Notes: generated by a model not told the origin, from the sequence alone. DNA of 64,000 nucleotides from Apostichopus japonicus (GCF_037975245.1 NC_092580.1:31862001-31926000); one strand, 5' to 3'; positions 23,999 to 36,245 are shown, counted from the stretch's first letter. Numbers and translations: made by a program.

Positions 23999-26900
23999 AC
24001 TAAACAAAATGTTTAAAAATGGTGGGGTTGGGGAGTTGGTGTGGGGGGGGGGGTTCAGCTTCCAAATGTTTTATGATATGCTTGGATGGATTCAACAACA
24101 TAAGTGGATTTGTTTACCATTTCATGTATTTCTTGTTTCAACTAGTCATGATCTGTCCCATCCTCCTTATCTTCCTCCCTCCCCTTTCCTCACTTGCTTA
24201 GAGGTTACAAAGTTATTTAAGTCACTGATTCAAATACTGTTTGGCATTTACTAGTAGTAGTACTTCAACACAGTTTACAATGACATCATAAGAGCACATC
24301 ATCCATGTTCTCCCTCCACCTCCCCCCCCCCCAATCCACCTCCTAACTGTAACTTGATTTCCTATTTAGTTGTGGGATAATTGTGACATTATTTTCATGT
24401 CCCCCCCCCCCCCTAAGGAAGAAGAGACCATAATTTAGCTGAATACCTTTGAATTTACAGCTGCCCTTTAAAGAAAGTACACTACCCTTGAGTGTGTTCC
24501 ATCATAAATCTCAAGCAAGTAACAGTGGTGGATTATCGCTGACAAGAAGTACTGCATAGCGGTTTAAGCTTCATGTACCCTTCTGTCTGTAAACCATGAC
24601 TTATTTCTGTACGTTGTCCTCAATCGACCAGTGACCACAGGAAAGAAGATATCGTCATTAGTAGTGCAAAACCTTCACAGGAATCCCCCCCTCATTCTTG
24701 ATAAAAATCTCACCCTGCTTTGCAGGTACGAGCTTTCATTTCCTCCTAGGGAAAGAAAGCTTTCAGATCTACTAGTACCCATCTGTTAAACTGTTAGATT
24801 TAACACTTCTTGGATTTGCCTTTGTAAATTGACGGGGTAAAAGCCCTCTCTGCTTCATACTATGTCGTCATTGTGGTGATTGTGAATCTCAGCTAGAAAG
24901 TGCTGTGAACTTTCCAAAGGATGCCCCACAAAATTTGTTACGGTTGTAATCAGGTCGGTCTCTGTTGCACGAGGCTTTAGCTAGCAGACAATAAGGAAAT
25001 TACCAGCTTGTATGAGTGGAGGTGTACAGAGAATACTCATCAGTCAAATTGTTGACACTCTTTTTTCGCGTCTGAAACAATTACAGCGCAGTGCCACAAT
25101 TTCATTTTCAAAGGGCTTTTCAAAGCATCCATAAGACAACATCAAAAAACCTTCTGTTTCTGTCTAACGCTGGTAATATACCACAGGCGTATTTATTAAT
25201 CCCGGTCTCACCTAGCAGGGGCTTATATTGGGTGTACAGCTAATGTGATATAGGGTTTTATTATATACTACAACAAAAAATGAAAAGAAAGGGAGGGGGG
25301 AAGAGAAACAGCGATGAAAAACAGGTCTTCACCCTGGAGATTGGCCGATTTGGACGGATACCCTCGTAGGTTTTCACGGTGTGTCAGTCGAGTAGCTTTG
25401 GCATATAAACTTGGGAGAGTAGAGCAAATTTTAATTGGCAGCTAAATTTTGGCAACATGGTCTACTTTCATCTTATTAGACTATTCATGAGATGCACAGA
25501 GCTACAAAAGAATGAGAGAGAGAGATAGAGAGACGAGGAACGGCCGTGGAAACCATTACGTCAATTGACAAGGGTCCCATTAGTATCGGGTATTGAATTA
25601 AGGCGATGAAATTTGCACCGCTCGACGAAGAGAGGCACTTGAGTTGAGTGCCTGTTGGCTGTGAGCATTCTCAAGTACTGCCAACATGATACGTGTGATG
25701 GTCTGCATCCCCAGATATGGAGCATTTTATGAGGTTGAAACCGAGCGAAATTCGGATTGCCCTGGTCGTTGTGGTGTTTGGTCTAGTTTTTGAGGTATGA
25801 AGTGAAAGTAGCCATCGTACTTGTTTATATATCCCCGGAAACATTTTGTTTCCTTCACGCTCGAGAGCACTCTTTTTGTCTTGGCATGACTCTGCAATCG
25901 GCCGCATAGATAATTCGAAAAGTTAATTGCCGTTTTAAGTTTAGTTTCCTCGTCGTGTTATTGTAAAAGCAAAACCTGATTGATTGAATTCATTTAATGA
26001 TTGATCGAGATAATTTTCTTGTAGTTTAGAAAGTTAACTTCCCGTTGTGATTTCTTCAAATGACTTTGTGGATTATAATTTCTCATAATTTTCAACACTA
26101 TAGCTCAATGATGGATATGCAGAGAAGTTTGTCAAACCAGACCCCTGAGTTCAATCTACTTTTAAAAAATGGCTCAGACTTGGACAAAAAGTTGTGGGCT
26201 ATTTTACGTATACTAAATTTGCAAGAGCCTTGTAGTAAGGATCATGTTCTCTTATGTGCTGATGTTCACTATACAGCTGTTTTTAACAATTTTACTTACA
26301 ATTGTTATTACTTTTGTCTTAATTACAATGATAACTACATTGCCCTTCGAAACAGCACATTATATTTAAGATAAAGGCTATTAGTAAAGAGATATCCAAA
26401 TAGTAGGGATTCAAAAGCAAACCCACTCATCTCAACCACCTTCCCCCTCCTTCCCGCTTCCCTTACCTTATCTTCTGTCCCATTCATCTGATCCCATTCA
26501 TCTGATCCCACCCACGTGTGTGACTGACTCTAAGTTACCTCACACATCCAGTTTTAAACCAGATGTTTCATTCACTTGTCGTACAACTCATTGTGTAGCA
26601 AACCTTTAATAAACGCACTAGTGCTCCAGTTTTATAGTCTTGTAGACCACAAAACTGAAAAATAGTTGGTTCTTAATTTTGGAAGTTGTTTTTCTTAATA
26701 GATCTCCAAAAAGTTAGGACACAAGCAAGGCCAATCACTTTATCCTTTTCTCTCTCCCCCCCCCCCATTGTTTCTCTCCACCTCTCTCTCCATTCCCCTC
26801 ATTTTCATTCCTTTTTCTGTCCTCCCCGCCCTCTCCATGCCCCCCTCCCATGTACAGTATGTTCCTTCCAGCTCCCTGCCTCACCTCACACTATTAATTC

Positions 26901-28859
26901 AATACTGAATATATCATTCCTAAGAGAAGGATTCGTTGTGTGCAAACCCTATTACATATATATCGTGTAATGTATTTTCACGTTCATATGAGGAGAACCC
27001 TTTAAAGAACTAGGTCAGAATTCTGTAGTAGCTGCTCTCATCATTAAGTTGTCTAGCAACCGTTTGTGTTTAAGCTGCTGGTACTCTATTTTATGAATAC
27101 TAATGCTAGCTGCCTCTCTTTGTGTAAAAATAAGTTTTATAGACACAATTATATAGTTTTGAACCGTATTTGTTATGTAGCCGCCCCAAAAAGCCATCAG
27201 CAAAAAGTTTTAAAAAATTATTGGATTGTAGCTTTTAAGAGAAATATTTTGCGATATTTTCTCGTCGCCAGTTGTGGAATAAATTGGTATGTGGGTGGGT
27301 GGGTTTATTTTCATTTCTGTTTTATTTCTTTTCTTTTCAGATGTAAGTTTTTTTTTTTTCCTTTCAGCAATGACAAAGCAATATTTTGGGGTTGGTTTTT
27401 TGCATTAGCCACAAGCTTTGTTTGCTAGTTAGAAGCAAGGAATGTCAGGATTATAAAACTTCTTCTCTCGTTGTCCATTCATGAGAAAACTTTTTCCAAT
27501 CACCCCAGAAAAGAGTTCTTTAAATTGTATTTTTGTACTCCTGTCTGGTTACACGGTCTGATATTTTTCCAATCAAATGTTTTAAACCAAATTAAACTTT
27601 CTGAAGCTGAAATAAGTCACGCTAACACCAGAGGAACAACTAGTTTTAAATGTTGTTTTACCCAGCTTGTTACATAAACATCAAGAATTTGCTCTGATGT
27701 ATTTTGCATGGTTACATTTGGTTACATTATGTTATCGCTTTGAAAGGACTAGAGTATTTTAGAAGGTGACACGAAAGGAGGAAGGGGAGGGGAGAGGGTC
27801 AGGGTCAAGGAGGGAGCAATATTTCCAATTTGTAACAAATTAGCAGGTATGAAGCTTTTTTATATATAGTTTCATAAATGTCGATATATTTCTCTTCAAT
27901 TTGTAAAATTTGAGCCCCTGCCATACACACACACATACATACAAAGCAGTGGGATGATTGATCCATATCTACAGTGTTCTGTGAGAATTGGGACTTATCT
28001 CAAAATCCACTTTAATGGATTTAGTTTAAAGTGGCTGTTTGCATTTTGTCAAACATTTCTGGCAGATTTACAAAGGGTAGGGAGCATTTTTACGAAGTCA
28101 TATTGCGTATGGAAAAACTAAGAAAACATTCACATTTCATGATGAATGATTGAAGTATCCGAAATGAATCAAATAATTTTGAAAAAAGCTTTGTCATCCA
28201 GATACTCTTGCATATATAGGGTTTCATAATTTTGTTCAAAGGGCTCAGATTGAAAAATTCTACATTTTTCTTAATATTTTGCAATTTTGCAACAGGTCAA
28301 AACACTTTTGGTGTCTGTGGTTAAATCTTGGGAGATGAATAAACAGTTTCAAAATGCAAAAGAAAAAAAGGAAAGAAATGAACCTGTGAATAGCTGAAAG
28401 ATTTACAACAAATGCTATTAACGAGAGATACAGTTTAAGTCAACCTACATAGTAAGCACAGCCATTAAGTGTGCCAATCAGTGTAGTGTCATCAAGTGTT
28501 GCTAATTTACATCAGCTGTCACCACTGATGACAAAGTAGAACAGAAAACCCAAAAGAGAGATCAAAATCTTGTATTCTCTTGCCGACCTCGTTGCAAGAA
28601 TACAAAGAAGTTGTGATAATCATCGTATCCAGGGTTCTAATTACCAAAGAAGTCAAGTCCTTGTTGAGGCATTTCTGTTTTTTCTTTGTGTTTATGTATG
28701 TGTGTATGTTTTGTAATGTGCTAAAGTTTAATTTTCATTCAATCATGACGCACAGAGAGAGTCAAGGCCAGTTCAGCTTTCTACTGAAGATAGATAGTTG
28801 TACTTAGCATGAAGATTATATATGCATTCATGATAGTATGGTAAGGTGTGATATTAGTA
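23999..28859. other. No gene seen
   Basis: C runs near 24320-24332 and 24400-24413, a GA tract near 25515, a pyrimidine tract at about 26735-26850 and a purine tract at 27770-27815. No recognised exon. Confidence 0.55.
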
Positions 28860-29358
28860 AGTAAGGTTTGCATGGTATATTTAGTATGGTATTGTTTGGT
28901 ATGGTGTAGTATTGTATGGTATTTATAGTATGGTATTGTTTGGTATGGTGTAGCATTGTTTGGTATTTATATATGGTATTGCATGGTATGGTATGGTGTT
29001 GTATTGTATTGTATGATATGTATAGTATGGCATTGATTGGTATGGTATAGTATTGTATGGTATTTATAGTATGGTACTGTTTGGTATGGTGAAATATTGT
29101 ATGGTATTGCATGGTATGATATGGTATAGTATTGTATGGTATTTATAGTATGGTGTTGCATGGTTTGGTATGGTGTAGTATTGTATGGTATTTATAATAT
29201 GGTATTGCATGGTTTGGTATGGTGTAGTATTGTATGGTATTTATAGTATGGCATTGCATGGTTTGGTATGGTGTAGTATTGTATGGTATTTATAGTATGG
29301 TATGGTATTGTATGGTTTGGTATGGTATAGTATTGTGTGGTATTTTTGTAGTATTTTA
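28860..29358. repeat. GGTAT-like array with 49-bp higher-order units
   Basis: Built of (T)ATGGTAT, TGTAGTAT and TTTATAGTATGG steps. Near the right side TGGTTTGGTA recurs at 29161, 29210 and 29259, giving an exact 49-bp period. The Tyr/His/Thr/Ile frames on the minus strand are artefacts. Confidence 0.9.
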
Positions 29359-30354
29359 TGGTATGTTTGTAAGAACAACTATCAAATGTGCTGGCATGAC
29401 TACTTTGTGGGAATGCAAATTGACGTTAGTCACTAATTAGCTAAAGTGTCCACTTTCATATCCTCTATCTTCTATTTCGAACACATTAAATATAATCTAA
29501 ATATTTCAATGCAATTATCATTGAGTTCCCATACATTAAACATTCGGTACCAATAGCGACATTGAATCAAACCAGTGTGATGTCATACATGCAGAACTAC
29601 AATGATGGGGGTTTTCCCTCTTGTTCTTCAAAAGTTATAAATTTGCTACATGGTAATTTGTCGATGCATCAGAAATATGACTTCAATACTCACAAATATG
29701 TGTATTGTATGGTATAAACATCGCAACCATTATAGTGAATGAGGTCGAACCCGTACACAATCCAATCTAAAAATAAACAGAGTGGAACAAATAAGGAAAA
29801 AAACGTTTGCTTCAAGTTCCCGTTTAGTGCCAAAAAAATTGACGTTTTTTTTTCTCCTGTGGGGAAGTGGCATGTAGGCATTGTGTGCAAGTTTCACCCA
29901 AGCACTTTGGTTTTAGGTTCCTCTCTCACAGGTGAAAAGATAAATTTTAACTCATAACTAAATTAAGAAAATAACTTGAATGAACAAAGTTAGATCCTTC
30001 TTGTGTTACACAAGGATTTTCTTTTTTATCTGGCTCTGGTTTGGTGCCTTTGTGAATTTTTGATTCAGTTTTTGGGAATATTACTCAAGTTCTACTCACC
30101 TAATGTTATCTTTACAGTTAATTCTATTTTAAGGTTCTGTTTCAGTTCAGGACTATATTTAGTGATATGTAGGCGGGATATTTTTAGCCTTGATTCAAAA
30201 TTGGTGAAGAAATTATTAATTGACGTTATTGCAATGGACACCTCCCTATAATGTCAATGACCGTCATCCCAAAACCATAGAGACACAACAGCATCTTAAG
30301 AGAAACGTATTTTATTTCAAGAACCTCTCAAAAGTGTCAGTCACATTTATAGTT

Positions 30355-30650
30355 CTATATGTATATGTATATATCTATATGTGTGTGTATATATATATAT
30401 ATATATATAGATATATATAGATATAGATAGACATGTATACATATATATAGATAGATATGTATACATATATATATACAAATATATATATATATATATATAT
30501 AGATAGGTATATATAGATGGATATATATATAGATGGATATAGATATATATATAGATATGTACATAGATATATATATATATATATATATCTATGTATATAC
30601 ATTTGTATATATATATATATATATTTGTATATGTATTATTTTATATTATA
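30355..30650. repeat. TA/GATA-rich microsatellite block
   Basis: TATATA runs interspersed with TAGATAGA and GTATACATA steps. The open Tyr/Ile-rich frames on both strands are artefacts. Confidence 0.9.
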
Positions 30651-31124
30651 TCATATCATATCATATTTGTATAAATTTGGAATAAATCAGAAAATATCTT
30701 GAACTCATTAACAATTAACTGTGGAAAAGATTGGATCGATCTGGGAGATGAATGATCTTTAAAGATGGATAATATTAAGACTACTTTACATGTTAAGTTT
30801 CCCATCACAGATATATTCCCTTTTATATATATATAGATATGTATATATATATATATATAGAGATGGATATATATATAGATATGTACATATATCTATATAT
30901 ATATATATTGTATATGTATTATGTTATATCATATCATATCATATTTGTATAAATTTTGAATAAATCAGAAAATATCTTGTACTCATGTAAAATTAACTGT
31001 GGAAAAGATTGGATCAATCTGGGGGATTAAAGATCTTTAAAAATGGATATTATTAAGACTACTTTACATGTTAAGTTTCCCATCACAGATATATTCCCTT
31101 TTATATATATATAGATATATATAT

Positions 31125-31171
<47 letters not shown>

Positions 31172-31461
31172 AATGTATATACATAGATCGATATATATAG
31201 ATAGATATATATATATATATATAGATGGATATATATATAGATATGTACATATATCTATATATATATATTGTATATGTATTATGTTATATCATATCATATC
31301 ATATTTGTATAAATTTTGAATAAATCAGAAAATATCTTGTAATCATGTACAATTAACTGTGGAAAAGATTGGATCAATCTGGGGGATTAAAGATCTTTAA
31401 AAATGGATATTATTAAGACTACTTTACATGTTAAGTTTCCCATCACAGATATATTCCCTTT
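30626..31461. repeat. Triplicated 195-bp block alternating with TA arrays
   Basis: The block from TATATGTATTAT through AATAAATCAG, CTGTGGAAAAGATTGGATC, AGACTACTTTACATG to CATCACAGATATATTCCC occurs at about 30628-30823, 30908-31102 and 31268-31462. The second and third copies are exactly 360 bp apart and differ at only two positions that I saw (30982/31342 and 30990/31350). The first copy is more diverged and 278 bp upstream of the second. Confidence 0.95.
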
Positions 31462-32127
31462 TTATCATCAATCATGCACTAACTAATAATGTATATTTCA
31501 TTAATGTATAAGTTTTGTCGTAGCTATTTTATGTTGTGTTCTTACTGTTGGACATTTAAAACCATCATTGAACATTCCAAGGTAACATGGGAGGTGATAA
31601 GGAACTCCAGGGAGGTACAAATCAAAACCTTTACCAATTTTAGCATGTTAATATTGCAGGACAATAATTGATAAACCTGTAAGCATGGGAACTCACTTAT
31701 CATGTAAACTGTTACAGCATGCCAGGCAATGGATACTCACATATCATTTGAAACTCACAAAACACGGCTGTGGGTATTCACATATCACGTGAACACACAT
31801 AACATGGCATAAATGATAGTTTTAGCAAGAGGTCATGGTATATACTGGTCTCGAGGTCAAGCATTTTTTGTTTTTTTTGCCATTCAGGGTTCTATTAAAG
31901 GCTAAGACCACCCAGTGGCATGCACACTCCACTGCTAATTAGACCCCAGGCTTCTCTTTGATAATTATTCACTAATTAATCGTTGGGAGACCACTTGCCC
32001 GACGAATACAAGGCATTCATCTTCAACAACCACGTTACTAATTACGTTCAAGCAGAAACTGAATACTGACTTAACAACTTGACTTGTTTGAATAACTTTT
32101 AATTTTAACCTGTTTTTCTTCTTTTTC

Positions 32128-32150
32128 TCTCCCTCTCTCTCTCTCTCTCG
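32128..32150. repeat. (CT)n microsatellite
   Basis: CTCCCTCTCTCTCTCTCTCTCG; short, nearly perfect. Confidence 0.85.
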
Positions 32151-32628
32151 ATCTGTCTCTTGATTTAGTCATCTATTTGAAATGAAAACCTGATTGTATA
32201 GTAGATATAGAGTTAATTAACTTAAGCATCTCACAGCAGCCCAGCAATATATGCGAGTTTTAAGATGTATGGATATTCTAATTTGAAGGTAATAGGTAAG
32301 GTTTACCTGACATGTTCCTCGTCTACTTCTGAATTCTGAAGTACCAGATGCCTAAGGGTATGTCAGGTCTTTCATTCAGCAGTCTTGCAGACCATTGCCG
32401 GCATTGGGGGGGGGGGGGGTGGTGGGTAGTTTAAAGAGGCATCCTTGAAAGCTTGTTTAATATGTTGACATCCGAAACATCAGTTTATCTTTGTTTCAAG
32501 AGACTCTTTGCACCCCCTGGCTAATCGAATATCGTAAATGACAAGAGAATACCGAACAGTTTTAAGAGAACTGTTATAATAAGAAAGAAGAATTGGTTGC
32601 ACATGTTGGGAGAGAAATGTCATATCGA

Positions 32629-32631
<3 letters not shown>

Positions 32632-32719
<88 letters not shown>

Positions 32720-32720
32720 T
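32632..32720. repeat. (TA)n microsatellite abutting the ribozyme element
   Basis: 89 bp of TA with one TG interruption at 32693. It ends directly in the ATTCC outer-stem strand of the first hammerhead, which suggests slippage or insertion at that boundary. Confidence 0.95.
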
Positions 32721-32773
32721 CCTGCCTTCGCCTGATGAGTCCCAAAAGGTCAAAGCCGGTCGTGAAGTGGAAT
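32718..32773 (+). pseudogene. Decayed hammerhead ribozyme (first copy)
   Basis: This is a homologue of the intact ribozyme, exactly 300 bp upstream. CTGATGA is intact (32732-32738), and stem I still pairs (32726-32731 with 32762-32767, and ATTCC with GGAAT). The second core strand is damaged: the position equivalent to catalytic G12 is A (32752), A15.1 is G (32755), and stem II has a T-T mismatch (32750). G12 is needed for catalysis, so this copy should be inactive. Confidence 0.85.
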
Positions 32774-32959
32774 TTTTCTGGTGTTTTATTCTTTATTTAT
32801 TTACTATATATCTGTCCTACCATCATTGTCCTACCATCCCCGTCCTATTGTCAGATTCAAAGCACCAGGGGTGCACTCTGTACAATCATAACACTTGGGT
32901 GATACGCCCTCAATGACAGTTATACAAAGCCAATTTATACGCATTCACACACCAGTAGA

Positions 32960-33022
32960 ATCCCTGTGGTCGAGTGGTACTTCGGACTTCGGTTCGTGAC
33001 ACAAGATCCTGGGTTCGATTCC
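32960..33022 (+). other. tRNA-like module with Pol III A and B boxes, upstream of the ribozyme
   Basis: An A-box match (TGGTCGAGTGGT, 32967-32978) and a perfect B box (GGTTCGATTCC, 33012-33022) sit at tRNA spacing. The T arm is partly pairable around a TTCGATT loop. The 3' acceptor side is replaced by the hammerhead, so this is a tRNA-derived promoter head and not a working tRNA gene. Bases 33018-33022 serve both as the end of the B box and as the outer strand of ribozyme stem I. Confidence 0.7.
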
Positions 33023-33073
33023 TACCTTTGCCTGATGAGTCCCAAAAGGACGAAACCAGTCGTGAAGTGGAAT
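33018..33073 (+). ncRNA. Hammerhead ribozyme, type I with minimal stem III (intact copy)
   Basis: All conserved core elements are present. CTGATGA lies at 33032-33038. Stem II is GTCC (33039-33042) with GGAC (33048-33051), closed by the five-base loop CAAAA. GAAA follows at 33052-33055. Stem III is reduced to A33055-U33060 and C33056-G33059 around a two-base loop. The cleavable base is C33061, with scission predicted between 33061 and 33062. Stem I pairs 33026-33031 with 33062-33067 (six pairs, two of them G-U). Beyond an internal loop (TAC against T), ATTCC (33018-33022) pairs with GGAAT (33069-33073). A bulged stem I and tiny stem III are typical of ribozymes in Penelope-like elements and animal retrozymes, where they process circular or multimeric RNA. 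Activity itself is inferred. Confidence 0.9.
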
Positions 33074-33112
33074 TTTTCTGGTGTTTTATTCTTAATTTAT
33101 TTACTATATATA

Positions 33113-35994
33113 TATTTATATGTATATAGGGGGCTTACATCTTGTAACCTTAGGAGAAAGTATATAAACTTTCCTTGGTTCTGACCATTGACCATTTCAA
33201 TATCTGATTTGGCTCTTCTTGCCCTGATTCAGATTTGTTGAAGCTTGAGCAGTGCTTGAATGAAGGGACAGCCCAATCCTCGCTGTTCACTTTTGCTGTT
33301 CAGAGTCGGAAATGATATTTATAATAATATTAAACATATTATCAATAATAATATTAGACTGTATGTGCATTTTTTGTCCTTCGTTTTTCCCCTTAAAGTA
33401 CAAAGTCTTTATCAATTTTTAAATGCTCTCAAAATGTCTTGACTATTTGGAGGTTTCTCTAGACAACACATGCAGAAAGTTAACCAAAAATGTCATACTG
33501 TGAAAACTGAGAGATCAGCTCAGACTAGCAGCTCACAAACCAACACGATGATTTTCAGAAATTTGCTAACATTCTTCACCAAAAAAATGTTTCCTGAAAT
33601 TATAGAACCCGATATGAAAATCAACTATCTATTTTTACCTCGACAGTGCCTTGGACCCCCCTGTGTTTTATTGCAGACTATATTTAGCCAAAGCATTTAG
33701 ATTTGTATTTGTTGATTCTGTGTCTAAAGATAGTTTTGCAAAGTCCTTCTTTAGCCCAGATTGGGCTATATTTAGAAGAGAACTACCAGTTAATTATTAA
33801 AGATGTTAAAATAGCTTTGGCATGTGCACAGTGTTGAAATTCACGTTGGGTTGATCTCTTCGAAGAGATCCAGAGAATGATAATAAGAAAGATATCATTG
33901 ATTAAAGATAACAATGTTTGTGTTAGGTTTTGTGTAATCATCACTGAATTCTCTTGGTTCAGCTTATGTACATTAGATAACCATTGTTTGTGGTAAACCT
34001 CTGTTATTATCTATTTATATTCATTTCTTATCCTGTAACGTTGTTCCCATTAGGTTAGGTTTGTTCCCACTTACTGACCTTAGTAGCTCTCTTTCAATTT
34101 GCTAGATATTTTTTTTGCAGAAGCGTGATTCAATATTGTGAATTTGGCAAACTATGTTCTCTGCAAGTACTATAGATTGGTAGTAGGCTGCAATTCAGAT
34201 ATAGAGTTTGGGATATGTGTGGGACGAGGGCAGGAGGAGAGGGAAGGGAAATTTGTTGTGTAGAATTGCTCTTGTCGTGCCTATATACTATGAGAGTGTA
34301 ACGCTAGATACGTTAAAAATGATCACTTCACATATCCACTGTTGCTCTTTCACCATTACATTTTGACGGTAGAAGCTAGACAAAATTATTCTCATGGATT
34401 TTTATCAAATGTTAAGATGTTGAGAATTTGAAGACAATTCAGGTTGAAATGTCAACTTCATACATAGCCTTAATACTTCATAAAATGCCATTTAGGTGTT
34501 TAGTGGGGAGGTAACGAGTCATTTTGAATATTTTCAGAGAATGATAGGATGACCGACCACATCCTACTGTGAGAAACGGTTCAAACACACCACCGCGATC
34601 GCAAGAAACACTGTCTTTTGTCAATGCCAATTGCACGAGACGTAGTCGAAATGAGCCAACAAAGGAAACAGGTTCTGTGCTACAGGCTCCCCCCTGACAC
34701 TGTGACTTTGAAATAATCTTCTTACACACTGGCTCGTCTTTTTGAGTCTACTGAAAGAAGATGACATTAAATAATTAATTTAAACCTGTCCCCTTCAAAT
34801 GTTGGCAGGGACTCAACTCTATAGTTTTGAAAACAATCTAGCATTATGTCAGTGCGGTTTATACCGCTTTGCATTAAAGTAGGTTACTCGCTCCCTCAAC
34901 CCAACTCTGGAGAAGTATATTAAATTGGCTCTGCCCTAAATACTTATAGCTTGCCACTACTACCACTGCAGGTGGTATCCATGACGACCATCCAAGCTAT
35001 TTGGAAGTCTGCTTGGGTCAGAGGCATTGACAAATAGATATGAGAAAAATGTAAATATTTTGATATCAGATCTCCTCAGTGTCAGCAGTAGAACTAGTCA
35101 CCCAGGTGAATACAGCTGGCTTCGCTTTGGCATGTTGCCAAACTCATGTGACTTGACAATCAGTGGGCCATTACTGATATATGTGTACACATCATGATAG
35201 AGATTGTGGAATCTGATTTGCATACAAATAGCTCTGAATGTTAATACAAATCGTTTGTTTAGGTTTTTTTTTTTTTTTTTTTGGAAACATGCCAATGTGT
35301 TACCCTCGACTTTTGTCACGACAGATAACCAGCAGGGAAACCGATGGAATTTGTTCAAGTCTTTGACAAAACACAATTGTTTTGAAATTGTCAGAAATTT
35401 TTCGACAGATCATTTGATGGATGAGAGACAGGTGGCTTTGATCTGATAATTTTCTTTTCAATTGTTATATTTGATCTCTGATTTTTTTTCCCTGTTTTTT
35501 TTTGTTGTCATTCTTGGTTAGTCGTGCCTGCATAGTTTTTCTTGTCTAATGAGCTATTGAACAATGTTAACAATGTGTTTACATTCTTTTATTCTTTAAA
35601 AGGAATCTCTGTTTGGTTATAAACCCAACCGGTAAAAATAGGTTCTCAGTTAAAGACTTTGTTCCTGACCTTGCCTTTTGGATTGGCTGCAGTCAATACT
35701 TTGGATGAGGGAGTCTTCTCCAACTACAGATCATGCCACATTCTTGGCTTCCTATCAAAACCCTGAAATTGAACTAATCATGGAGAAATGCTTGTTATTT
35801 TAATAGGCGTGACAGCTAAGAATAGTATATCTGTAGTTACTGAAACTGTTTACATAAGATTGTCGCAAATGGAGATTTCTTCTTCGTAGTTATTTGCTCG
35901 CATCTTGAGCTCGCAAACCTTAATTGTGTAAGGCCTGCCACTTTTGATCTCAACAATGTTACATGATTTATATATATATATCTATTATATAGAA
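33113..35994. other. No gene seen
   Basis: AT-rich, with an 18-T run near 35264. No further hammerhead, B box or recognisable exon was found. Confidence 0.55.
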
Positions 35995-36245
35995 TACACT
36001 ATATATAGTGTAATGTAATATATAATATATGTAATATATACAAATATAATTTACAGATATAATGTAATATGTACACTATATATAGTGTAATGTAATATAT
36101 AATATATGTAATATATACAAATATAATTTACAGATATAATGTAATATGTACACTATATATAGTGTAATGAAATATATAATATATGTAATATATACAAATA
36201 TAATGTACAAATATAATGTAATATATAGATATACTGTATATAGTG
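35995..36245. repeat. 77-bp tandem repeat, about 3.2 copies, each with a 16-bp perfect palindrome
   Basis: ACACTATATATAGTGT begins at 35996, 36073 and 36150 (exact 77-bp steps). The rest of the unit is GTAATATATA/AATATAATTTACAGATATAATGTAATATGT. The frame on the minus strand is an artefact. Confidence 0.95.

Larger units (their letters stand above)
32718..33112 (+). mobile_element. Hammerhead-bearing non-autonomous retroelement (retrozyme/SINE-like), partial dimer
   Basis: Two copies of a 94-bp module (32718-32811 and 33018-33111, seven differences) flank about 206 bp of unique sequence, giving an exact 300-bp repeat unit. Each module is a hammerhead followed by a shared T-rich 3' segment (TGGAATTTTTC onward, ending TTTACTATATAT). 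The 5' copy abuts a long TA microsatellite, and the 3' copy runs into TA-rich DNA. No reverse transcriptase frame is present, so it would depend on an enzyme in trans. It could be a tandem retrozyme dimer, a terminal-repeat relic of a Penelope-like element, or a SINE with ribozyme ends. Confidence 0.75.

Noticed and set aside
28828-29440. Tyr/His/Thr/Ile-rich frames
   Set aside because: Translation of the GGTAT-type array.
30220-31319. Tyr/Ile-rich frames on both strands
   Set aside because: Translation of TA/GATA microsatellites.
32960-33033. A functional tRNA gene
   Set aside because: A and B boxes are good, but the acceptor stem does not pair and the 3' side is replaced by the ribozyme.
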